Origin: Fibrobacter sp.
GTDB taxonomy: Bacteria; Fibrobacterota; Fibrobacteria; Fibrobacterales; Fibrobacteraceae
Reading direction: 5' to 3'
Length of the DNA stretch: 22,761 bases
Assembly (NCBI GenBank): GCA_021443065.1
Contig: JABUUR010000421.1
Span: forward strand, 1 to 22,761
The notes below the pieces were generated by a model. That model worked only from the letters and a program-made list of their open reading frames with translations. It was not told where the DNA came from and made no database searches. Of the stretch, positions 1 to 5,664 are shown piece by piece. How positions within the stretch are numbered: position 1 is the stretch's first letter; each line of letters opens with the position of its first letter. The translations under genes and the position numbers were made by a program.

Positions 1-45
1 GGCCTGCACCTGGTCATTCATATCGGGCATATTGACGTTAATCAT
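1..45 (-). CDS. 5' end of a leftward gene, product unknown (partial)
   Basis: Reading leftward from 45, an ATG opens a frame that stays open to the window edge (MINVNMPDMNDQVQA). An AAGG sits 8 bases upstream of the ATG. The 20 bases upstream, at 51-70, hold two near-identical copies of AATAAGGTA in tandem, so the ribosome-binding site appears duplicated. TATAAA on the same strand lies just beyond. Only 15 codons are visible, so no family can be named. ATG codons 6 and 9 are alternative starts. Confidence 0.5.
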   Translation of the reverse strand, partial: MINVNMPDMNDQVQA

Positions 46-150
46 GATATCTACCTTATTGTACCTTATTTATAAAGGGATTTAATTTTGAACGGATAAA
101 ATTTAGGAAATTTTTTTGAGGGATCCGTAATCAACCCGACAATCTTCCGC

Positions 151-190
151 TGTCATCCCGGCCTAAGCCTGCCCCGGGGAGCCGGGATCT
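151..190 (+). repeat. Dispersed GC-rich repeat, short form
   Basis: A 40-base element opening with TGTCATCCCGGCCTAAGCC and closing with GAGCCGGGATCT. The same ends recur at 12048-12095 and 22640-22690. This copy has one 11-base CYTGCCCCGGG unit where those two have two in tandem, so it differs by exactly 11 bases. The CCCGG near the start can pair with the CCGGG near the end. It lies between genes, like all other copies here. Confidence 0.85.
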
Positions 191-305
191 TCATTACCAC
201 ACGAATTTGAGGAAGTCATCCAAACAAAGCCCAACGCAGAGGCAATGACGACAGCAACCAACCACTAGCCACCAATCACCAAATAATGTGACCAAACGCA
301 AACCC

Positions 306-334
306 AGCGATATTTTGTACAAAATCCATATAAT
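306..334 (+). promoter_or_regulatory. Probable promoter and operator of the peptide gene
   Basis: A perfect TATAAT lies at 329-334, about 75 bases before the start codon at 410. Immediately upstream, at 312-325, is the perfect 14-base palindrome ATTTTGTACAAAAT, which would fill the spacer between the -10 and -35 boxes. No good TTGACA is present where -35 is expected. That fits a promoter needing a regulator, or one blocked by a dimeric repressor in the spacer. The position and symmetry are seen; the operator role is inferred. Confidence 0.5.
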
Positions 335-409
335 TCATTACGTTTTCCCTTTTCAAAATGTCAAATTTTAACTATTTTTCATTGGAATAGAGAGAAAAAA
401 GGTACCCTT

Positions 410-616
410 ATGCAAATCAGGAAAGTTTATCAAAAGCCCGCCTTGGACATTGTAAACCTTCAGGTGGAGGATGTAGTAAGGACGAGTGGTTGGGTTCCTC
501 CAAGTGCAGACGAATGGAATCCAACACCTCCTGATAACTGGGGATATAAGGCCGATAAATGGGAAAAATGGTGTGGTCCATCAGGCAGCAATCCCGGCGG
601 CAACAAATGCCCATAG
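410..616 (+). CDS. 68-residue Trp-rich peptide, possible RiPP-type precursor
   Basis: A stand-alone small gene with a purine-rich site (AGAGAAAAAAGG) 7 bases before ATG, an upstream TATAAT, and a strong terminator 20 bases after the stop. These make it a real transcription unit. The N-terminal part (residues 1-26, ending RTSG) is hydrophobic and charged and resembles, from memory, the K-x-Y-x-x-P leader of short peptides common in Bacteroidota. The remainder has Trp at 28, 36, 44, 51 and 54, many Pro and Gly, and Cys at 55 and 67. There is no signal peptide or membrane segment. The leader-like half followed by a Gly and an aromatic/Cys-rich half suggests a modified peptide, but no maturation enzyme is in the window. 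It could equally be a small secreted or regulatory protein. Function unknown. Confidence 0.7.
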   Translation: MQIRKVYQKPALDIVNLQVEDVVRTSGWVPPSADEWNPTPPDNWGYKADKWEKWCGPSGSNPGGNKCP

Positions 617-635
617 GCTGCACAGGCAACAGACG

Positions 636-660
636 AAAGGCGCACACCGTGCGCTTTTTT
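636..660 (+). terminator. Rho-independent terminator of the peptide gene
   Basis: GCGCAC (640-645) and GTGCGC (649-654) form a 6-bp stem around a 3-base loop, extended by flanking A-U pairs and followed by six T. It begins 20 bases after the stop of the peptide gene. Confidence 0.85.
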
Positions 661-705
661 GATATGACGCAGGTGGACTGAAAATGGACCCTATCGTGCC
701 AACGG

Positions 706-762
706 CACTCCAGGGTGACAATTCGGAGGCATCGTTCCGCATAGCTCCACTCCAGGGTGACA
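706..762 (+). repeat. Direct repeat CACTCCAGGGTGACA (two copies)
   Basis: The 15-base sequence CACTCCAGGGTGACA occurs at 706-720 and 748-762, separated by 27 bases. It ends in TGACA, as do the reverse-oriented dispersed repeats at 773-798 and 920-945, so it may be a diverged or truncated member of the same family. Confidence 0.7.
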
Positions 763-772
763 GCGCGGAGGG

Positions 773-798
773 GATTCCGGGTCAAGCCCGGAATGACA
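773..798 (-). repeat. Dispersed repeat, reverse orientation
   Basis: The 26-base sequence GATTCCGGGTCAAGCCCGG plus AATGACA is a self-complementary hairpin (TTCCGGG and CCCGGAA around a 5-base loop). Its reverse complement starts TGTCATTCCGGGCTTGA, matching the start of the units at 22593-22639. An identical copy lies at 920-945. Confidence 0.8.
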
Positions 799-821
799 TT
801 GAAAAGCTGTCCCTCGAGCAT

Positions 822-907
822 TGTCATCCCGGCCTCCGCGCCGGCTGCAACACACTTAGGAACTTGTTCCTTAGTGTGGCTGGTCCCCGTATGGGGAGCC
901 GGGATCT
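822..907 (+). repeat. Dispersed repeat, long variant with inserted hairpin
   Basis: It opens TGTCATCCCGGCC and closes GGGGAGCCGGGATCT like the other forward copies, but the interior is replaced by a long inverted repeat. CACACTTAGGAAC (851-863) pairs with GTTCCTTAGTGTG (866-878) with one mismatch. The outer CCGGCT (841-846) can pair with AGCCGG (897-902). The whole 86 bases can fold as a branched hairpin. Confidence 0.8.
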
Positions 908-919
908 ATGGGAGTAAAA

Positions 920-945
920 GATTCCGGGTCAAGCCCGGAATGACA
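920..945 (-). repeat. Dispersed repeat, reverse orientation
   Basis: Identical over 26 bases to the copy at 773-798 and in the same orientation. With it, it brackets the forward long variant at 822-907. Confidence 0.8.
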
Positions 946-1123
946 AACCGTCAAGTCCAACCCACACATTTCCTTAAAAACCGTGAGTATCGTTAGATGC
1001 AAGCAAATTTGTGTGAAAAAAGATAAAATTCGTGTAAAAAGCACCGTTTTTTTCAAATGACCCAAATTTTTCTTTTACTACATTTTTCGTATTGCCACAG
1101 TTTACGGCACAAAAGGAAGCAAT

Positions 1124-1912
1124 ATGAAAAAGTTTTTCGCAAGTATCGCAGCCATCGCCTGCTGCGCCATGTTCATGGGCTGCAACGACCAGAAAAGCGA
1201 CACCCCCAAGACAGACGAATCCTTGAATAAAGTCAAGGCCGTCGGTGAATTCGTATTGGGTCTGGACGATTCCTTCCCGCCCATGGGTTTTCGGGATAAG
1301 GACAACAACATCGTGGGTTTCGACATCGACCTGGCCACCGAAGTTTGCAAACGCCTCGGCTTAAAACTCAAGACCCAGCCCATTTCCTGGGACGCCAAGG
1401 AGCAGGAACTGAACACCGGCAAGATTGACTGTATCTGGAACGGCCTGAGCGTAGACTCATCTCGGGCCGCCGCCATGAACCTTAGCGAAGCCTACCTAAA
1501 GAACCGCATGATTTTCACCGTAAAGGACAAGTCCCTGGCAAATCTCGCATCACTCTCCGGGAAAAAGATTGCCGTGCAGAACGGTTCCACCGCCCAAAAA
1601 CTTCTGGACGCCTCCGAAGCAGGCAAGGCCGCCAAGGATATCGTCCCCTTCGACGACAACCAGACCGCCCTCATGGACTTGGACAAAGGTGGCGTAGACG
1701 CAGTATTCCTGGACGAAATCGTGGCCAAGTACTGGATTGTGACAAACGCCAAGGACTACGTAGTCCTTGAGGAGGGCCTAAGTGACGAGGAATACGCCGT
1801 GGGCTTCCGCAAAAAAGACCAGGCCCTCCGGGATGCCGTAAACGAAACCCTCAAGGCAATGCAGGCCGACGGAAAGTTCGCCGAAATCTCAGCCAAGTGG
1901 TTCGGTAAGTAA
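1124..1912 (+). CDS. Amino-acid ABC transporter substrate-binding lipoprotein
   Basis: A periplasmic binding protein of solute-binding family 3, delivering a polar amino acid to the permease encoded next. Residues 1-20 are a lipoprotein signal (two Lys, hydrophobic stretch, FMGC with the lipidated Cys at 20), so the mature protein is membrane-tethered. The family signature GFDIDLATEVCKRL is at 65-78. Further family features are the N-terminal strand with DDSFPPMGF (48-56) and the C-terminal sequence EEYAVGFRKKD (222-232). The length of 262 is normal. AAAGGAAG lies 6-7 bases before the ATG. It is first of a three-gene operon with 3 bases to the permease. The exact ligand cannot be read from the sequence; cystine, glutamine, histidine or arginine are all handled by this family. 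Confidence 0.93.
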   Translation: MKKFFASIAAIACCAMFMGCNDQKSDTPKTDESLNKVKAVGEFVLGLDDSFPPMGFRDKDNNIVGFDIDLATEVCKRLGLKLKTQPISWDAKEQELNTGKIDCIWNGLSVDSSRAAAMNLSEAYLKNRMIFTVKDKSLANLASLSGKKIAVQNGSTAQKLLDASEAGKAAKDIVPFDDNQTALMDLDKGGVDAVFLDEIVAKYWIVTNAKDYVVLEEGLSDEEYAVGFRKKDQALRDAVNETLKAMQADGKFAEISAKWFGK

Positions 1913-1915
1913 CCT

Positions 1916-2575
1916 ATGGCCGACTTAGCAAACCTTTTGCCGATTCTCTGGGGCGGTTTCTGCACCACCTTGGCGATTTTCGGGTTGACCCTCCTGTTTT
2001 CCATTCCCTTGGGATTGCTTGTGGCAGTCCTCAAGATGAGCAAGTACCGCGTAGTACGTTACCCGGTGAGTTTCTACATCTCCGTCATGAGGGGCACCCC
2101 CCTGCTTTTGCAGATTGTGGCCATCTATTTTGGCAGTTACTACCTGAGCGAATACTCCGGCATCGGCCTATCCTTTGACCGTTTCCCCGCGGTGGTTGCC
2201 GCATTCTCCATCAACTACGCCGCCTACTTTGCCGAAATTTTCAGGGGAGGCATCCAGGCCATACCCAAGGGGCAGTACGAGGCGGCTTCCATGCTTGGCC
2301 TTACCAAGGGCCAGACATTTTTCCGCATCATATTGCCACAGGTGGTCAAGCAGGTGGTGCCCGCCAGCGCAAACGAGGTCATTACCCTGGTAAAGGATAC
2401 ATCCCTTGCCCAGGTAATCGCCGTTACGGAATTATTCTCCCTGGCAAAAAAACAGCAGGCCGCCTATGCCAGCATTTACCCGCTTTTCGTAGCAGGGGTT
2501 TTCTACTACGTGGCAAACCTTTTGCTCAGTTGCTTTTTTGCCTACATCGAAAAGAAACTCAACTATTATAAATAA
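1916..2575 (+). CDS. Amino-acid ABC transporter permease
   Basis: The inner-membrane channel of the importer, HisM/GlnP type. Hydrophobic segments are at about 10-40, 52-78, 92-108 and 185-210. The sequence MRGTPLLLQ (58-66) is typical of polar amino-acid permeases. The EAA loop that docks to the ATPase is at 121-141 (YEAASMLGL, then a basic stretch ending in LPQ). The length of 219 is usual. ATG lies 3 bases after the stop of the binding protein, which implies translational coupling. With a single permease gene the channel is probably a homodimer. Confidence 0.95.
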   Translation: MADLANLLPILWGGFCTTLAIFGLTLLFSIPLGLLVAVLKMSKYRVVRYPVSFYISVMRGTPLLLQIVAIYFGSYYLSEYSGIGLSFDRFPAVVAAFSINYAAYFAEIFRGGIQAIPKGQYEAASMLGLTKGQTFFRIILPQVVKQVVPASANEVITLVKDTSLAQVIAVTELFSLAKKQQAAYASIYPLFVAGVFYYVANLLLSCFFAYIEKKLNYYK

Positions 2576-2596
2576 GGCTCTCCCCCGGTTTGAAAT

Positions 2597-3367
2597 ATGA
2601 ACGCAGTTTTAAAAGTTGAACATCTGAAAAAATCCTTCGGAGAAAACCACGTTCTCAAGGATATATCCTTCGACTTGAATCAGGGAGAGGTTCTTTCCAT
2701 TATCGGCCCCTCCGGATCGGGCAAGTCTACGCTGCTGCGCTGCATTACCCAATTGGAAACCATGGACGCGGGTGCCGTCTGCGTGAACGGCAAGAACATG
2801 ATCGTGGGCCTAGACAAGAAAGGCAACGCCAAGTACGCCCCACCAAACGTCCTCCGGGAGATCCGACTTTCCACCGGTCTCGTTTTCCAGAACTTCAACC
2901 TTTTCCCCCACCTGACGGTGTTGCAAAACCTGACCATCGCCCCCATCCGGGTGCTGGGAATGGACCGTGAAGAAGCCCGCAAACGGGGCCGCGAACTACT
3001 GGAGCAGATGGGACTCGCCTCCAAGGAAAAAGCCTACCCCTGCGAACTTTCGGGCGGTCAGCAGCAGCGGGTATCCATTGCACGTGCCTTGGCCATGAAA
3101 CCCGAGATTCTTTTCTTTGACGAGCCTACAAGCGCCCTGGACCCGGAACTTACCGGCGAAGTCCTGAAGATTATCAAGGGCCTTGCAGACAAGAAAATGA
3201 CCATGGTCATCGTGACCCACGAAATGGCCTTCGCCCGCGACGTTGCAAACAAGGTAATCTTCATGGACCAGGGAGTCATCGTGGAGCAGGGTTCCCCGGA
3301 TTTCGTTTTCAACCAATCGGGGAACGAACGTCTGGCAAGTTTCCTGAGCCGTTTTTCCCAGGGCTAG
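2597..3367 (+). CDS. Amino-acid ABC transporter ATP-binding protein
   Basis: The cytoplasmic ATPase that powers the importer, GlnQ/HisP type. Walker A is at 37-45 (GPSGSGKST), the Q-loop Gln at 98 (VFQNF), the signature LSGGQQQR at 151-158, Walker B with the catalytic Glu at 171-176 (ILFFDE), the D-loop SALD at 179-182, and the switch His at 208. All catalytic motifs are intact. The 256 residues include a small extra segment around 66-82 (GLDKKGNAKYAPP) between the first strands and the Q-loop. The gap to the permease is 21 bases with no clear Shine-Dalgarno site. No terminator separates it from the next gene, 35 bases downstream. Confidence 0.95.
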   Translation: MNAVLKVEHLKKSFGENHVLKDISFDLNQGEVLSIIGPSGSGKSTLLRCITQLETMDAGAVCVNGKNMIVGLDKKGNAKYAPPNVLREIRLSTGLVFQNFNLFPHLTVLQNLTIAPIRVLGMDREEARKRGRELLEQMGLASKEKAYPCELSGGQQQRVSIARALAMKPEILFFDEPTSALDPELTGEVLKIIKGLADKKMTMVIVTHEMAFARDVANKVIFMDQGVIVEQGSPDFVFNQSGNERLASFLSRFSQG

Positions 3368-3402
3368 AAATCTTAGACGTTTCACGACAGCAAGGAATTC
3401 GC

Positions 3403-4257
3403 ATGCGGTTAGGTTTGGCGATAATCCTGTGGTTCTGCGCAGCAGCATTCTGCCAAGAGGGTGCGGCCGACACTTTGTCGCAGGGAGCTTTACAGCAAGG
3501 AGCCTTACTACAAGACACCCTCCTGAAACAATCTAGAGACACCGTATTCATCAAGGTGGTTCACCGCGACACGGTGTACCTTCAGTTGCCCAAGATTACC
3601 GACACCGTCTATGTAAACGAATACGCAAGCATGGTCAAGGAACAAAATGCACCTGCGATGGACAGCAGCATGGCCTTCACTTCCGACGACTCCAGCATTC
3701 ATAAAAGCCTATTCAACATACAGACCGATATCATCGGGCTTATCGCCACAGCAAGCGGCATGCCCGCCGTCGATGTTTCCGTCGAAATTCCCTTCAATCT
3801 AAAGCACTCCGTACTGCTGGGCCTTACCTATGCAAAAAAATACCCCGACAGCTCAAGTTTTAAGGATACATTCAACAGCATCTATTCCGGAGACATAAGC
3901 CAGATGACTTTTGGAATGGGCTACCGATACTGCTTTCTTCCCACGGCGGCCACAAGGTTTATCGAACTGGGCTCCTATTTCATCTTGAGAAAATCCAACT
4001 ACGACAACAGCTGGGACAACACCAACCTCATCAACGACAGGCCCCATTCCGAACACAAGACACATAAGGGGGCCCAGGCCTTTGCCCGCTACGGCCTTTA
4101 TAGGCGGGGGAACCACATGGGGCTTGCCCTTATGGGCGGAGTCGCCTACAACTATGTGCCATCCTTTAACGGCGAAATACTAAAAGGCCACGGATTCTAC
4201 ATTACACGAGGGATCCAATTTGACATAAAAATCAACGTAAGTGTGGGGATCCTATGA
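3403..4257 (+). CDS. Exported outer-membrane-type protein with DTV repeats (paralogue A)
   Basis: I do not recognise a named family. Residues 1-17 are a signal peptide (AAAFC-Q cleavage likely, type I because the residue before Cys is Phe). A linker with three DTV[FY] copies (46-49, 56-59, 67-70) follows. From about 100 to the end the sequence alternates in short amphipathic strands rich in Gly and aromatic residues (TFGMGYRYCFLP at 169-180), as in outer-membrane beta-barrels. The next gene has the same plan (three DT-hydrophobic-aromatic motifs, then a GIGYRFYLP strand), so they are probably paralogues. AAGGAAT lies before ATG. The stop overlaps the next start in ATGA. It could be co-transcribed with the ABC importer. 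Confidence 0.75.
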   Translation: MRLGLAIILWFCAAAFCQEGAADTLSQGALQQGALLQDTLLKQSRDTVFIKVVHRDTVYLQLPKITDTVYVNEYASMVKEQNAPAMDSSMAFTSDDSSIHKSLFNIQTDIIGLIATASGMPAVDVSVEIPFNLKHSVLLGLTYAKKYPDSSSFKDTFNSIYSGDISQMTFGMGYRYCFLPTAATRFIELGSYFILRKSNYDNSWDNTNLINDRPHSEHKTHKGAQAFARYGLYRRGNHMGLALMGGVAYNYVPSFNGEILKGHGFYITRGIQFDIKINVSVGIL

Positions 4258-5183
4258 GTTTTACAAACAAATTAATCACACTTGTGTTTTTCGCTTTGCC
4301 CTCCATGCTCCTGGCCACTGAGGCCGACGAAACCACCACTAACAAAACCCCCGTAGACACGGTCTTTGTCCAGGAATATGTTACAGACACCCTCTACTTA
4401 CCTGCAACACGGGACACGGTTTTCATCGATACCGCCAACGGTCAAAACACGGTCCTTGATGTGAACAGCGACTATTTCAAGGCCAAGCAGTCTATAGAAG
4501 AAAATAAAGAAGAAACAGAGGAAGAATTCCAGCGCCGAATCAACAGGGATTACGTGAACTTCGAGGACATTCCGCCCACATTCGCAAGTTGGCTTAGTTC
4601 GTACATGGTTTCCGACATTATTCTTATAGCCTTGAAGGCTCTCTATATCGACTACACCTTCGAAAAAGAAAACTGGAGCAACGGATCTATCCTTGTAAAT
4701 TACGGGGCGATTATGCTTTTGGGAGACGCCGCATTCATGAGTGAAAAAACATGGGAAGGTTTCAAGTCCGCCATGTCCCTGGGAATTGGCTACCGATTTT
4801 ACCTACCCATCGACCGTAAGCCCGTAGACAGGACCAAGGCAAAGCCAAGGCACCGATACACTCCCCACGGCAACGTCTCCTTTTTCGTCCAGGGAATGTT
4901 AAGCCCGTCGCTATCCATTGAAAAATTCCAGCGTATCGAAAGTTCCGCATCCTACGACAACCTGGACTTCGGAATCGCAGGTTCACTGGGTTTGGGCATC
5001 ACCATGAACTTCAAGAATTTTTTGATGAGCATTGGTTTTGATTTTGGATACCAGCATTGGGGTGACGGAGTCAAGAACCAGGCTCTGTTCGAAGAAGGCG
5101 AAGACGGAATCCATCTTAGCCTGGCACGGGGAACTACCACCAAGGGCATTTTCATTATGCCGTTCTTTATGATCGGATTCTAG
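4254..5183 (+). CDS. Exported outer-membrane-type protein with DTV repeats (paralogue B)
   Basis: A related protein of 309 residues, no named family recognised. The signal peptide spans about 1-21 (ending LLA-T). Three DT[VL][FY] motifs lie at 35-38, 45-48 and 54-57. An acidic, probably helical stretch (77-98, rich in Glu) follows, then a hydrophobic segment at 117-132. Strand-like segments fill 145-309, including LGIGYRFYLP (176-185). It ends in Phe, the usual last residue of barrel proteins recognised by the BAM machinery. The ATG overlaps the stop of paralogue A, so the two are coupled and probably made in fixed ratio. Its stop overlaps the 3' end of ruvX on the other strand by 4 bases. 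An outer-membrane barrel or barrel partner is an inference. Confidence 0.75.
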   Translation: MSFTNKLITLVFFALPSMLLATEADETTTNKTPVDTVFVQEYVTDTLYLPATRDTVFIDTANGQNTVLDVNSDYFKAKQSIEENKEETEEEFQRRINRDYVNFEDIPPTFASWLSSYMVSDIILIALKALYIDYTFEKENWSNGSILVNYGAIMLLGDAAFMSEKTWEGFKSAMSLGIGYRFYLPIDRKPVDRTKAKPRHRYTPHGNVSFFVQGMLSPSLSIEKFQRIESSASYDNLDFGIAGSLGLGITMNFKNFLMSIGFDFGYQHWGDGVKNQALFEEGEDGIHLSLARGTTTKGIFIMPFFMIGF

Positions 5184-5593
5184 CCCTGTTCGTCGAGCCA
5201 TCTCTGGAGAATGATCTGGGCGGCCAACTGGTCTATGACGGCCTTGCTTTTCTGCTTTTTCTTTTTGCTGAAATGGGAGGTGCACGCCTGGGCCTGCACG
5301 CTGGAATAGGATTCGTCCTGAGTAAATACGGGAACCCCGGGAAAGCGCTCCTTAAGGTCCTGCACGAATTTTTCAACCACCACGTTCTTTCCGTTGGCCC
5401 GTCCGTCGGGGTGGTAGGGCATGCCCACCACAAAGGCGTCCACCTTGTTAGCCTTCACCAACTCATCAAGGCGGACCCACAAATTTGTAACTTTTTGATC
5501 GATGGTTTCGCGGGCAAATGCAAATTTCAGTTCGGAATCGGCAAAAGCCACACCTACGCGATGTTCGCCATAATCAAGACCCAGGTAATTCAT
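5180..5593 (-). CDS. ruvX: Putative pre-16S rRNA nuclease / Holliday junction resolvase RuvX (YqgF)
   Basis: A YqgF-family RNase H-fold nuclease, known for maturing the 5' end of 16S rRNA and proposed as a Holliday junction resolvase. From the chosen start, LGLDYG at 4-9 carries the first catalytic Asp (7). VVGMPYHPDG (55-64) is the conserved second block. TQDESYSS (91-98) holds the catalytic Asp/Glu pair, where most relatives have DER. IDQLAAQIIL (120-129) has the last Asp (121). The 137 residues are the family length. The start at 5593 puts M just before the first strand, as in relatives. ATG at 5599 and TTG at 5602 are possible and none has a Shine-Dalgarno site. It runs divergently from the activase gene, 71 bases apart. 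Confidence 0.9.
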   Translation of the reverse strand: MNYLGLDYGEHRVGVAFADSELKFAFARETIDQKVTNLWVRLDELVKANKVDAFVVGMPYHPDGRANGKNVVVEKFVQDLKERFPGVPVFTQDESYSSVQAQACTSHFSKKKKQKSKAVIDQLAAQIILQRWLDEQG

Positions 5594-5664
5594 GAACATC
5601 AATTTAGAATTAACTTGGAAAGTTTAAAACTCACATTGAAAATTTTTCTATTTTAGCACCCACT

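Larger units (their letters stand above)
46..409. other. Intergenic region between divergent genes
   Basis: This 364-base AT-rich gap separates the leftward partial gene from the rightward peptide gene. It holds the duplicated AATAAGGTA for the leftward gene, one short-form dispersed repeat at 151-190, and a consensus TATAAT box with a palindrome serving the peptide gene. I see no open frame with coding character and no structured RNA in the rest. Confidence 0.7.
617..1123. other. Intergenic region rich in dispersed repeats
   Basis: A 507-base gap between the peptide gene and the ABC importer. It holds the terminator, a 15-base direct repeat, and three repeats of the TGTCAT/CCGGG family in alternating orientation between 773 and 945. 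The stretch 946-1123 is AT-rich and leads to the importer. Short open frames here run through the repeats and have no coding character of their own. Confidence 0.75.

Noticed and set aside
684..1065. Short frames on both strands between the peptide gene and the importer, one reading HSGLDPES
   Set aside because: They are translations of the dispersed repeats. The DPES-type peptide is a common by-product of this kind of repeat, not a gene.
5273..5656. 127-codon plus-strand frame opposite ruvX
   Set aside because: ruvX on the minus strand has all family motifs. The plus frame has no recognisable features and runs into the activase upstream region.
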